Shown here one piece after another: positions 41,264-51,091 of a stretch of DNA of 64,000 bases; the first letter of the stretch is position 1, and each line of letters begins with the position of its first letter. Made by a program: the position numbers and the translations under genes. Below the pieces are notes generated by a model. That model searched no databases. It was given only the letters and a program-made list of their open reading frames with translations, and was not told the origin of the DNA. The DNA comes from UBA7985 sp038141425 (GTDB taxonomy: Bacteria > Pseudomonadota > Alphaproteobacteria > UBA7985): positions 620,001-684,000 of the forward strand of contig JAYQIC010000001.1 of assembly GCA_038141425.1 (NCBI GenBank), read 5' to 3'.

Positions 41264-42312
41264 CGCGGCATTGGGGACGTTGCTTTGGTCGAAAAGCTGC
41301 AATCATCACTGGAATATTCGGTCAGGACGGTGGCCTGCTGGCCGACTACCTGCTCAATCTGGGCTATCGCGTCATCGGGCTGCAAGATCATCGCCGTGCC
41401 ACCAAGTGTCGGACTCTGCGAAATTTGAAAATTCAACACCGGGTCCACTTCAAATACACCGACTTCCAATTGCCCAGTGCGCTCAAAGGCATTCTTGATC
41501 AGTATCAGCCACATGAAATCTACCACCTTGCTCGGCAATCATCCGTAGCCTTGTGTCAGCAAGAACAGGCGGAATGCTATAGTTCAATTGTCGGCCTAAG
41601 TGCGTGCCTGCTTGATCCGGCGATTTGGGTCGGCCGGTCAACGCGACTTTTCATTGCGAGCACGTCGGAACTATTTAGGGCGTCGCCTGGCACGTCGAAT
41701 GAAATGTCGGATTTTGAGCCAATTAGCCAATATGCGCGTTACAAGCTGACCGTCTACAACATTGTAGTGAGGCTGCGGTCAGAATTTGGCGTCCATGCCA
41801 GCGCCGGGCTCCTTTTCCCTCATGAAAGCCGCTACCGGCGTCAGAGCTTTGTTATCCCAAAGATTGTCTCTACCCTTGTGCGAATTGAGCGAGGCGAGGA
41901 TATCCAGCTTCAGCTTGGAAACCTGGATGTGGTCCGAGACTTTGGCTATGCGGGCGACTATGTCAAAGCCATGCATGCATGCCTTCAAATCTCGGAGCCA
42001 GGCGACTTCGTCATTGCGACGGGTATCGGTACGTCGATCCGGTGGTGGGTGGAGGAAGTCTGCCGACTATTGGCTTTGGATCTCGAATGGCACGGTACGG
42101 GGCTTGAAGAGCACGGCCTGGTGCCGCCGACCGACCGGAAGATCATCAGTGTCAATCCTGCCCTCGTGCGCGAAAATGAAAATCACCGAGTGGTCGGTAA
42201 CCCCGCGAAGCTCCGTCAGCTCACGGGGTGGAAACCAGAAACGTCAGTGACGACGATAGATGACATGATCGATGCCCACTATAGAAGAGACAACTCCCAA
42301 GAAAAGGCCTAA
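41260..42312 (+). CDS. GDP-mannose 4,6-dehydratase-like SDR, divergent
   Basis: About 345 residues. The nucleotide motif TGIFGQDGGLLADYLL matches the GMD form TGxxGQDG. The later blocks LLFPHESRYRRQSFVIPKIV and LQLGNLDVVRDFGYAGDYVK are strong GMD marks, and YARYK supplies the catalytic Tyr-Lys. The upstream Ser/Thr-Glu element is altered (ASTSELFRASPG). The exact start is unclear; a TTG at 41285 with one missing base is plausible. It likely makes a GDP-4-keto-6-deoxyhexose for the polysaccharide, if still active. Confidence 0.72.
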   Translation: MTRHWGRCFGRKAAIITGIFGQDGGLLADYLLNLGYRVIGLQDHRRATKCRTLRNLKIQHRVHFKYTDFQLPSALKGILDQYQPHEIYHLARQSSVALCQQEQAECYSSIVGLSACLLDPAIWVGRSTRLFIASTSELFRASPGTSNEMSDFEPISQYARYKLTVYNIVVRLRSEFGVHASAGLLFPHESRYRRQSFVIPKIVSTLVRIERGEDIQLQLGNLDVVRDFGYAGDYVKAMHACLQISEPGDFVIATGIGTSIRWWVEEVCRLLALDLEWHGTGLEEHGLVPPTDRKIISVNPALVRENENHRVVGNPAKLRQLTGWKPETSVTTIDDMIDAHYRRDNSQEKA

Positions 42313-42321
42313 GCCCTCTAT

Positions 42322-43206
42322 TCAAGGCGCCAAAAAAGCCCGTCCAGCGCCAAAACATGACCCCCAGATTAAACCGCAACAGTGCACCAGCTTAAGCCAG
42401 CAGGCAAAAGCTTTTGTGCCGTGTGGTAGCTTTGGTTGCCGTCGCGCGTTAAGATTTCGCCACAAATAAGGAACGCGATACACTAGGACGTGTTTGATAT
42501 GAGGAAGAACCTTTTTTCTGCAGGTTTTTATTAAGCCCCCAGTGGAACACCCATTGGACCAGTGGCTTATCATGGCCTCAACGACGTTAAGGTGCTGCTC
42601 ATGGGCAATGAGCAAATCCGATCGCACTTCAACCATCTGGCATAACTCCGGGAGCAGTTCAAACTCGAAGTACCCGACCGGCTGGCTTTGCTTTGGGAGC
42701 ATTGTAGTCGGGATAATGAGATTATATGGAGCAATACTCTTCACCTCTTCTGTGTAGGTATATTTCGCTAGCAAGGCACCGGTTGCCATAAAGCTAGCCC
42801 AGCCCCCCCAGTGTTACCGAGGCATGGTTGGTTATCAGTCCCTGTATCGGCTGATCCTCTAACCCTTCATCAATGATGTTATCTATGATTGTCAGCCATT
42901 CACGGTCGATGATGTTGTGATCCTCTATTAGAATAACCGATCAAAACTAAACTTTGAAGCAGAGAGCTGGGCTCGAAGTTCAAAGTTGTGAGAACCAGAG
43001 TGGTGATAGATTTTAACTAGGCTAGGATATGGATTAGGTCCAACCTCACTTGAGCCAGTAAAAAAGCAGACCTCTTTAATCGCAGAGTGATTTGCCACAA
43101 TCTTGTCTAGAAGGGTTTGAATTTTCTGAATACCGTCCTGAGACACGACAGCTAGGCTAGCCGCCCCCTTACCGGGGCTCAAGCACTGATTAGAATTTTC
43201 CATCAA
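42322..43206 (-). CDS. Glycosyltransferase family 2-like protein, frameshifted
   Basis: Opposite strand to its neighbours. From ATG 43206 (MMENSNQCLSPGKGAASLAV) through IVANHSAIKEVCFFTGSSEV, a frame change near 42945 gives VILIEDHNIIDREWLTIIDN, and another near 42790 leads to YTYTEEVKSIAPYNLIIP and LLIAHEQHLNVVEAMISH to the stop at 42322. The IxEDHN strand and a late VEAMISHW segment resemble the acceptor side of GT-A enzymes. Intended length about 290 residues. Family assignment is tentative. Confidence 0.45.
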
Positions 43207-43474
43207 AACTACCTAAAAATTGATACTATTGACAGGTTCATGAGGCACATTTTAAGGCTAGCAGGCATCATCGAATTGGCCAAACCAAAACCTTACGACC
43301 GGCTCCGCTTTCGAGTGGCATCATGCCGATCATCTTCCGGGAGCTGAAATATCCCAGCCGACCTAGCCTCACGCGTTAGCCCCACCTCGCTCACCTCGAC
43401 ACCGCGCCAACATGCGCACGCCGATCGGTTTGGGCGTTCTGGCGGTGCGGCGGTGCGGCGGTTTGGAGCTAGCA

Positions 43475-43686
43475 CGCGAACTTACGGCTGGGACACGCTG
43501 CCCCCCGTCACGCCAGAACGCCCGGGGGCAGCATTATTTCGGCTGCGAACGGCCACACAGACCGGGTTACGGCCAATTCTCGCATTTGGCGGACAGAGTG
43601 GAAACATCGGACCAATTAAACGCCCCCACCCGTCACGCGTTAGCCTCGAATCCGACCAGCTCGACAGAATGGCAACTGGGGCACCC
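43475..43686 (+). repeat. 212-bp direct repeat, copy 1
   Basis: Similar over its whole length to 53579-53790. Shared blocks include GAACTTAC-GCTGGGACACG, CCCCCGTCACGCC, GGGTTACG, CCCACCCGTCACGCGT and CGACAGAATGGCAACTGGG. It holds a strong hairpin, GCTGCCCCC/GGGGGCAGC (about 43497-43532). Region 43207-43776 contains no gene that I recognise. Confidence 0.75.
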
Positions 43687-43776
43687 GTGACAACCGGCCC
43701 GGAACTGGGCAGGGTTCAGAGATCTGAGGTCGCTTTAGTGCGTTAGTTCAGGATATCGGTTGAGAGGTAGGACGAG

Positions 43777-44409
43777 GTGTTTGCTCTGAGAAGCGTGACG
43801 GTCGCGTTCATGACGGCCGTCGGCATACTGGGACCGGCAATCGCGCAGGCCAACGAGGCATGTGTGAAAAAGCACCTGTCCAACACAGCTTTCCGACTAG
43901 ACGTGAAGTTTGGCGCACCGGCTGAAACCGATGAGCAGAGGATTGCTGCTTTTCTTCAACGAGTTGGTTCGGATCTAAGCCCAACCGACTATGCCGGACT
44001 TTGCAGATTTCTCGATACCGATAGCGGTGCTGCGGCGCTCGCCGATGCAAAGTGGCGCGTGTTTGAGGAGGTTAAAGGAGACGGTCCATTCACCTTAAAG
44101 ACCGACTTCGGCTCTTTCATTTACGAACCAAATAACCGTATCGAGATCGGCATTGACAGCAGTCGCTTCGCTTTTGAATTTAAATCCATTAAAACCGGTG
44201 AGTACCTTGGAACTATGAATATTTATGCAAGCACAGCCTCCGAAAAGTCTGCAATTTATTTTCTGATTTCGGAGACTGATGAAAAAATCAGTACTGGGTC
44301 CAAGGTAAACGAAGAATTTGAGAAACTACTGATTACATCATCAGGGTATAATTTATTAAAAATAGATGTCGGTTCCGCCCCTGCGGCGACGTGCGTCGTT
44401 TGCCGGTAA
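43777..44409 (+). CDS. Secreted protein of unknown function
   Basis: 210 residues from a GTG at 43777. A signal peptide (VAFMTAVGILGPAIAQA) is followed by a mature domain with LDVKFGAPAETDEQRIAAFL and a C-terminal mostly beta part (FIYEPNNRIEIGIDSSRFAF). It ends with CVVCR. No family recognised. Directly downstream, a different frame stays open to 44549 and reads plausible protein (MLLNDYIDMPAYDNEAVRKL), so the true C-terminus may be longer. It sits between a repeat and an integrase remnant in the island. Confidence 0.65.
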   Translation: MFALRSVTVAFMTAVGILGPAIAQANEACVKKHLSNTAFRLDVKFGAPAETDEQRIAAFLQRVGSDLSPTDYAGLCRFLDTDSGAAALADAKWRVFEEVKGDGPFTLKTDFGSFIYEPNNRIEIGIDSSRFAFEFKSIKTGEYLGTMNIYASTASEKSAIYFLISETDEKISTGSKVNEEFEKLLITSSGYNLLKIDVGSAPAATCVVCR

Positions 44410-44638
44410 GGACTGAAAGAGCGCGCTTCAAGACTGCAATTAAAGATTTACACTCCATGCTTTTGAACGACTATATTGATATGCCAGCATATGACAATGA
44501 AGCTGTGAGGAAACTTATCTTTGAATGCTTTTTAAAAGTTACCTACTAATAGCTAGAAGATTTTATTGTCTCACCCCCCGTCTCGCAAAACACCAGGGGG
44601 TAGCCGCTATTTCGAAGCCCCATGGACACCGTAGACGC

Positions 44639-44747
44639 CCTGTCACACCAGGAGCGGGACGCCGTGGTGGCCGGATAAGTGCGATCCGACCTGTTTGCGA
44701 AGCGCCGTAGTTTGATGGAGCAGTGGGAGGCCTGGTGCGTGGGCTGA
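44639..44747 (+). pseudogene. Integrase C-terminal remnant
   Basis: Nucleotide-level near-copy of the last ~35 codons of the integrase at 54086-55246, including the block LSHQERDAVVA and LMEQWEAW. It carries an in-frame stop after VVAG and a small insertion (SDLFAKRRS). No upstream integrase part remains. Just before it, TCTCGCAAAACACC is also shared with the sequence downstream of the intact integrase. Confidence 0.8.
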
Positions 44748-44954
44748 TACGCCCCCCCGTTAAATCGAAGAGCAGGGGGCGATTATTTTGGCGGTAGCAA
44801 ACTAACTTCCGCATAGTCCTGTGTCCAAAACCGCCCTGCGCTAACCTGCAAGTATCACCCATCCATTCGATCCATCGCGTGGATATCATTTGCGGTTCAA
44901 TGAACTTCCAAGCATCGTGACCGTCTAAGGGTCATCTGGCTTTGGGCACCGGTA

Positions 44955-46391
44955 ATGATTGAATTCAGCAATATTTCATTCGCAGACGCGCAAATAAGCG
45001 GTCTCAAAGGGCCATCCGTGCGCTTTGAAGTTCAGTCAACCTCCGACACCCCCATCCATTCCCAAGCCGTCTCGATACTGGACAGAGTGTTTGGCCCCTG
45101 GGAGCAGCCAGAGCTAGACAACGACTGCACGAGCGCGCCGACGGGGCGGGCCAAGCAGTTGCTGGGATGGGTATACCGTTGCTGCAAGCAGGCCGAATGG
45201 CCCGTGTTTCAATTGGGCATTTTTCAAGCAGATGGCGAAAGCGACGTGAGTGGTGAATACACACTACCCACCCGCTTAGGGCCTCAGCGTCTGCCGTGTC
45301 GCCTACTGATGTTTTTGATCACTCGAACGCTGATTGAGAACACGACTGCCAATTATTGGGTCGAATTCGAAGAGCAACTGGCTCGGATCCGGAAGCAGAT
45401 GCAGGCAGCAGGTTTAAAGGGGGTCAATCAGAGACTGATCCTGCTTGAACTCAACAAACGCAACCTACCCCTGTTCGAGGTTGGCCACGATATCTATCAG
45501 ATCGGCACAGGCCGGACAGCCCAGCTGGTACGTGGGACGATTACGCAGAGAAACGGCGTACTGCAGCAAATTATCCAGAGTGACAAACTCAGCACTGTTC
45601 GCCTTTTTGCGAGCCCACGGCATTCCAACCGTGGAACACCAGCGCATTTACAATGAGCTGCAGGCCTTGGATGCCGCCGAAGCACTTGGCTACCCTGTTG
45701 TTCTCAAGCCTTTCACCGGTACACGGGGCTTCGGCGTCATTTGCGACATCAAAACGCCTGAAGAGCTTCGCTGGGCCATCGGCGCCTCGGAAGCCTCGAT
45801 CGAGACCTGTCTAATCGAGAAATTTTACGTGGGCGACTATGCGCGGGTGACCATGATGGAGAACGAGTTCATCGAAATCCGGCACATAGAGCTTCCTCGT
45901 GTCCGGTGCGATGGCCAGTCAACGCTGGGCGAGCTGATCCACACGTACCTTAACAGCCCAGAAGATACCTATCTTGACGGGAAACTCCGAACGCAAAAGT
46001 TTATGGTCGACTTCGATCACGCAGTGAAAAAGTTCATCTGCTCCGTGTGGTTCGTGGGCAGGGCTATGAGCTCGACGATGTGCCCAAAGAGGGCGAGGTT
46101 ATTCGTATCGGGGACCGGATATCGTCACGGGATGGGGGTCGCTGATTTGCTGGCGGAGGCCAGAGGAGATTTGCGCCGGAGTACGTGAGGCTCTTTAGCG
46201 ACATTCAAAGGCTATTCGGTGCTGCCACAATTGGGATCGATGTACTGTGCTTTGATCCCAAAAACGCTGATCGGGCGCGGATTAACGAAGTCAACTTTGG
46301 GCCCATGATCAATGCCTATCCGGAGATCATATCCTCCTATGTAGACGCCTTGCTGGCTCAGTCTTCTAAAAACGCAGTCGAGCACTCATGA
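44955..46391 (+). CDS. ATP-grasp ligase, cyanophycin-synthetase-like half, frameshifted
   Basis: About 478 residues intended. The first third has NRRGLP-type text (LELNKRNLPLFEVGHDIYQI then GTGRTAQLVRGTITQRNG), matching the CphA linker into the ATP-grasp. The ATP-grasp follows: IPTVEHQRIYNELQALDAAE, YPVVLKPFTGTRGFGVICDI, and the end GIDVLCFDPKNADRARINEV NFGP with the acidic-Asn metal site. Frames change near 45600, 46050 and 46150. There is no C-terminal Mur-ligase half, so it is not a full cyanophycin synthetase; an amino-acid or peptide ligase is likely. It converges on a Ddl-like ligase. Confidence 0.68.
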
Positions 46392-47276
46392 TCAGGTGCT
46401 CACAGATCTTGCCCAAGGTGAAACCGTGATATTCCAACTGAGCATCTAATACGCCTCCAGTACCAATAGCAGGCTGAGAGTTCAGCTCGATGACATAAAT
46501 GCCATTCTTACCAAGGCTGTCATTCCAGCGAAAATCAACGCGTGTCAGTCCTTCACAACCAATAGCCTGATGCGCCACCTCTGCTTGATGCGATACCTCA
46601 ACCCTCAGCCATTCAGGAACTTCTGCGGGCGTGATCCTCGTCTTCGGGGCAAGACCAAATTTAGCAGCATAGTCATTCAGGCCATTGGTCGTGAGCTGCT
46701 CGGACACACATAGCGCTCTGCCGTCTAGGATGCCGACGGTTAAATCCCGTCCCTCAATAAACTTCTCAATTAGGGTCGGTTTGTCGACATTCTTCAGAAA
46801 TTCGTCGAAATCAGCGTCCTGTGACACCATACGAGCCATTCCGATTGATGAGCCTTCAAAATTTGGTTTTACGATCAAAGTGCCCGTGAGCGAGATCAAA
46901 GAGCGCGCGTCGCCCGGATTGAACAGATAATCATCAGCGACTTGTAGCCCCGCAGCACGAAAGATCTGCTTGGCTCGGTACTTGTCCATGGCCAGAGCGG
47001 ACGCAAGAATTGATGAGTGGCTGTAGGGGATACGCAGTCCCTCAAGTACACCCTGTAAGGTTCCATCCTCCCCCATTGGCCCCAAGTTGTGTTCAAGGCA
47101 ACATCTGGAGAGCATTCCTGCAACTTCGCGACTACATCAAGATCCGCATCGACCAGCGTAACCTCGTACCCCAGCTCAGCAAGCGCGGCAGCGCAGCTTG
47201 TTCCACTGACCCGGCAAACATCTCGCTCGGATGAAATACCACCAGTTAAAACAGCCACACGCACCATAGTCTCCAA
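46366..47276 (-). CDS. D-Ala-D-Ala ligase-like ATP-grasp enzyme, one frameshift
   Basis: Start ATG 47276 (METMVRVAVLTGGISSERDV); the alternative ATG 47264 gives MVRVAVL. N-terminal Ddl fold, then LNTTWGPMGEDGTLQGVLEG after correcting a shift near 47080, ASALAMDKYRAKQIFRAAGL, ATP-grasp LIVKPNFEGSSIGMARMV and EKFIEGRDLTVGIL, and metal site DFRWND with IYVIELNSQPAIG. Intended length about 303 residues, normal for Ddl. It is not in a mur cluster. Its tail overlaps the convergent ATP-grasp gene by 26 bases. Substrate may differ from D-Ala. Confidence 0.8.
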
Positions 47277-47444
47277 AGTTCAGGTTGCGTCTGAAATACA
47301 TAAGCGCAGATAAGTTAGATAACTGTCAATTGATTGCTGGCTATCACAAGCCAAGCTTGATGGTGATCCAGTGTGCATGGCCCCTGAACCCCATCCCCCA
47401 AACACCGGGGCAGCCTCTATGGGGCAGCCCCATAGCCGTGGTCG

Positions 47445-48104
47445 CTATGGCCTCACCCAGCCTGCTGCGCGCGCCTCGGCTTCCGAGCAGAACCAGCGCT
47501 CGCCTTTGCTTTCATCGATGATTGTAGGAGTGTAGCTGGCCGACCCGGGCACGTGGTAGATGCGTCGGCCCTTTGCGTTGATGTTGCCCTTAATGGTGCA
47601 GCCATCGGGACGGATCTCGTGCGCAGCCAAGCGGAACCCGCGGCGCCAGTCCCAGGGCGGCACAAACTCACCTGACCACAGGCCACGGCCGGCAGCTTCT
47701 GCGTCCGCTTCGTCGGCAGCGTAGTCCAGCGAGTAACGGCGGTACGCTAGCGCGTAGCCCTGGCGGACCATCAGCGCGTTCAGATCGACAAGACTGGCGG
47801 AACAGGTGGCAACGAACCGGCTGTAGCGATCGACGTCTGTGACGCGGCATATCACCAGATCATCGCCAATGGCGGCCTGCAGGAACGCGGTAGACTCCGC
47901 ACCGCAGGGCCATGATGCGCCACCGCGGATGCACTGCTGGTCCTGTTCTGGGGCGTCGATGCCGTGCAGGCGGATTTTGGCGGTATCTTTAACGATGGTA
48001 TCGCCGTCGATCACACGGGCCGGGCCGAAGAACGTCTGGGCAGCGACGGGCGCAGCAAGTGTAACGGCAAGCAGGAGCAGTGCGATGAGGCGGGTGATGA
48101 GCAT
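47445..48104 (-). CDS. Secreted thermonuclease-family (SNase) protein
   Basis: 219 residues, intact. Signal peptide (LIALLLLAVTLAAPVAAQ), then the SNase core FGPARVIDGDTIVKDTAKIR, LHGIDAPEQDQ and DRYSRFVATC with the catalytic Arg-Glu-Arg set. A C-terminal extension contains ASYTPTIIDESKGERWFCSE, like the excalibur-adjacent tails of some homologues. Likely an exported nuclease. Such genes are frequent in alphaproteobacterial islands. Confidence 0.88.
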   Translation of the reverse strand: MLITRLIALLLLAVTLAAPVAAQTFFGPARVIDGDTIVKDTAKIRLHGIDAPEQDQQCIRGGASWPCGAESTAFLQAAIGDDLVICRVTDVDRYSRFVATCSASLVDLNALMVRQGYALAYRRYSLDYAADEADAEAAGRGLWSGEFVPPWDWRRGFRLAAHEIRPDGCTIKGNINAKGRRIYHVPGSASYTPTIIDESKGERWFCSEAEARAAGWVRP

Positions 48105-48121
48105 GACAACGACAAAGATGG

Positions 48122-48760
48122 CTACAGGCGGACGTACAATACAATCCCAAAGGGATTTTGTATTTGTAGTAGCGGCCGCACCAGCTTTGTAGGTACGAAG
48201 TTACAAACTGAGCTCTGCGCTTTGGAACTTCCATCTTCGGTCGGCATCCAGACCAGCCCACCGTTCATTTGCAGCAGGTTCCGGCTCTTTAGCCCGTTGA
48301 ACGCACTGCTGTAGGCCGACGATTTGTTCGATCCATCCTTCTTGCCCGCAAACATCTCTTTCAGCTGCTTAGCCGGCACGCACCAGTACTGCGACTGTTC
48401 TGGGAACCCGGCTCCGCCCGGATTGGGCTCACCGATGCCCTCCAAGCGTAGCGCCCTGCAGCACTCCATCAGCAGTTCCTGGTTCGGCCCACCTGGCTTC
48501 GGCTTCGTTTTGAGTTCCGACGCATTGCAGCCCGCACCACGCATGTAGTGACCTCGTCGAGGTCCTCGTCCATACCGCACACCACCGTTTTCAACCGGAA
48601 CGCCTTTGACCGCGGCTGCGCCATGTCGCGCTGCTTGTCCGACTTCAGCTCCAGCAGGTCATCGTCGCGCTTGGACAGCAGCAGGATTGTGTCTGCAGCC
48701 CCTTTAAGCGACGAGTGACCACGCTCTCTCTTAGCCTAGTCTTTGCCAGTTTAGTGGATC
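48122..48760 (-). pseudogene. Truncated AAA/RepA-like replicative helicase remnant
   Basis: The minus strand from about 48760 reads RERGHSSLKGAADTILLLSK and LLELKSDKQRDMAQPRSKAF, a C-terminal part of RepA-type or AAA_25 ATPases (the G-x-S-x-x-K-GAAD element). A shift near 48530 leads to a C-terminal DNA-binding-like segment (YWCVPAKQLKEMFAGKKDGS, AFNGLKSRNLLQMNGGLVWM) ending at 48122. The P-loop half is missing; the sequence upstream is unrelated. It is a trace of a phage or integrative-element replication module. Confidence 0.6.
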
Positions 48761-48861
48761 AGCAGCTTTGGCGCAGCAGCTGATTTGAGAGTCTTTGGCA
48801 ACTGGTTTGAGAGGAAAATTTAGGTAATAATATTGAGTGACAAATTTTGGAGAAAGAGGCT

Positions 48862-49785
48862 ATGGAAAGGCATTTGAGTTTGGAATGTGTCGTTGATCTT
48901 CATCCCCGATTTTTTGTGGAAGTCGTTCTGTGGTCGTTGTGCGTGAAACGGTATATTCCGGCAGATGTGGCAAAACCTGTCGTTTGGTTTGTCGGCGATG
49001 GTCCGGATGATCTTATTCGTTGGCTACGCGACAAAGGCATTGAAACGCGAACAGCGTCGAGCCTGCTTCATCAAGCTCCGCATTGTAACAAAATCATTCC
49101 GTTTATGGAAGCAACCGAAAATGTTGCAGTAGCAGTGACCGATACTGATCTGTATTTTGTTGATAGCCCTGTGCACTTTTTGGGTGGCGATCGATTTCGT
49201 GCGCCACCCAACAACCACTGTAATCCACCACCTTTCATTTGGCGCAACGTGCTATCGGCATCAGGTATAGGTCGACCCTATCGACCCAGCTTGAGCCTTT
49301 TTTCCGGCATCGGAGGCATGCGGGAAACTTTCATCAACAATGTTTGTGGCAGCATCATCTTCGCGCCAACTGGTAGAAGTAAAAAATTTGCGGAAAAATG
49401 GTTGAATTGGGCTAAATGGCTGATTGATAATCGCGAAATTTTGGAACGTTGGCGTGTCCATGTTGATCAGATGAGTTTTGCGCTCGCCCTTGAAGAAATC
49501 GGCGAAGACGTCGACTTCCTCCCACCTCAGCTCAATACGATCTTGCATCTCTTTGAACAGATCGAAACACCTTATGCATTTCATTTGACAACCGGCCATC
49601 TGCCAAATTTCGCAAACCGATTTCATGAAGACCGCACAATGGCCTCTGATGGCCTGAGTGAAATGATGTCCGAGCGCATTGAACGGCTTAATGATTGTAT
49701 ACGCGAAGCAGTGATGGAAATGGCAAAACTTCCTTCCACGCGGGATCATCTAGAGAAATTTCTTAACCCGTCCTGGCGGAGATAG
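48862..49785 (+). CDS. Glycosyltransferase-like protein of the polysaccharide cluster
   Basis: 308 residues, intact. ATG 48862 (MERHLSLECVVDLHPRFFVE) chosen over an in-frame TTG at 48847. The region VAVAVTDTDLYFVDSP has a D-x-D with strand context like GT-A glycosyltransferases. The rest has no family I can name. Four bases separate it from the sulfotransferase-like gene, so the two are co-transcribed. AT-rich codon use contrasts with the backbone. Confidence 0.6.
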   Translation: MERHLSLECVVDLHPRFFVEVVLWSLCVKRYIPADVAKPVVWFVGDGPDDLIRWLRDKGIETRTASSLLHQAPHCNKIIPFMEATENVAVAVTDTDLYFVDSPVHFLGGDRFRAPPNNHCNPPPFIWRNVLSASGIGRPYRPSLSLFSGIGGMRETFINNVCGSIIFAPTGRSKKFAEKWLNWAKWLIDNREILERWRVHVDQMSFALALEEIGEDVDFLPPQLNTILHLFEQIETPYAFHLTTGHLPNFANRFHEDRTMASDGLSEMMSERIERLNDCIREAVMEMAKLPSTRDHLEKFLNPSWRR

Positions 49786-49788
49786 AAA

Positions 49789-50672
49789 ATGGTGACCAAA
49801 AGGCTAATTCTTCATGTAGGAATGCCAAAAACCGGTTCGTCTTCACTACAGCGGTGGTCAGATCGAAACCGGCAGAAACTCCTTGAAAATGGTATTGATT
49901 ATCCTGAGATCGGCAATTGGCTTGATCCCAAACACCAGGAATTGGTGGGGGACCTGTTCCGTGCAGAAACGTCTTCTCTTGAACGCTTTATAGATAGACG
50001 TGTTGCCGATACGCTCTTACTTTCAACGGAAGGTTTGACCAATCATCTGTACGATTATAGCCCTGTGGCTTTGGCAAGCTTCCGCAAAGTCGTTGCCGGA
50101 TTACGGGTTCATGTAGTCTTGGTACACAGAGAGCCGCGAGCTTGGATCCAGTCGCAATACAAGCAAGCGCTGACCAATCCAACAAAGCCCGCTTATGGCT
50201 ATGGGACATCAATGGTCCTCTCTGATTTTGCACAACTCCACCGTAACAAACGGCTGACCAAGATCGAATCATTGATCGAGGATGTTGGAGCAGCTTATGG
50301 TGCTGCCGAAGTCACTGCCAGCAGGTTCGAAGAAGATTGGTTTTCTGATGTGCTGGCATGTTTGAACCTGAATCTGGAATATTTTTCCATGCCTATGGCC
50401 GATAAGGTCAATGTATCTATCAGCGATGACATGGCTGAGTTGATCCGCCAACTTAACGGTTTGAGGTTAGATGAAGCCCAACGCATCTTGATACTCGGCT
50501 TTTTCAGATGGTCTGGAAAACCGACCACGTGGTCCTTGGTTCATACAAGCATAAATTTACTGCTGCTAATATGAGCAACTACCAATTGGGTGGAATACTT
50601 GCCCAGCTGGGGCCGAAAACCGATGAACAACTTAGGTTGGTTAATCTGCTCGCAGAGCATGCCTCAAATTAG
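49789..50672 (+). CDS. Sulfotransferase-like protein, 3' frameshift
   Basis: ATG 49789. The N-terminal LILHVGMPKTGSSSLQRWSD is the 5'-phosphosulfate loop of PAPS-dependent sulfotransferases, and VHVVLVHREPRAWIQSQYKQ is the 3'-phosphate site region. Near 50510 the frame shifts; the other frame continues as MVWKTDHVVLGSYKHKFTAA to a stop at 50672. Intended length about 294 residues. It likely sulfates or otherwise decorates the surface polysaccharide. Confidence 0.75.
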
Positions 50673-51091
50673 ACCTATTTAAGGTGCGCGATTGCTCGAT
50701 TCCAAACAGGCGACGATCACCGCATAGATGTCGCGGGTGACTTCTAGATGTGTTCTCCCACCCAGGTGGGTTGCCTTTAAGGTCTTGAGGGTAAGACGCT
50801 CCAAAAAGCCCGGTTCGGGCTGGCGCGCCACGTGGACGCCGTGGAGCCCTCTATGTACGCGGATTTTTGAGAATTGGTTCTGCGGAACCGCTGTTGCGGC
50901 CAAAAACGACAATGGAAATGGGCGTCCACCATGTCCACGGACGAAGCCATACCGCGCGCGTTGGCCCCACTCCGCCCACCTCGACACAGCGCCGTCACGG
51001 CAATATCGGTCGTGTCGGTCGGGGTGGCGGTGTGAAGCTATCGAGCGAAGTGTCGGTCTGTACTCGTCGGAGCCCCTCGTGTCGTGATACA
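50673..51091. other. Repeat-containing region without a gene
   Basis: Contains copy B of the integrase-flank repeat (50828-50936). The preceding 100 bases hold an imperfect hairpin (AAAGCCCGGTTCGGGCTGG) and the following 150 bases show no gene I can support. A minus-strand frame over 50679-50800 reads HLGGRTHLEVTRDIYAVIVA, possibly a fragment of a mobile-element protein, unidentified. Confidence 0.45.
50828..50936 (+). repeat. Dispersed integrase-flank repeat, copy B
   Basis: Shares CCACGTGGACGCCGTGGA, the TACGCGGATTTTTGAGAATTGG segment of copy C and the CAAAAACGACAATGGAAATG block with copies A and C. No integrase coding piece precedes it. Confidence 0.75.

Noticed and set aside
44955..46391. 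Full cyanophycin synthetase
   Set aside because: The C-terminal Mur-ligase-like half is absent and the following DNA is occupied by the convergent Ddl-like gene.
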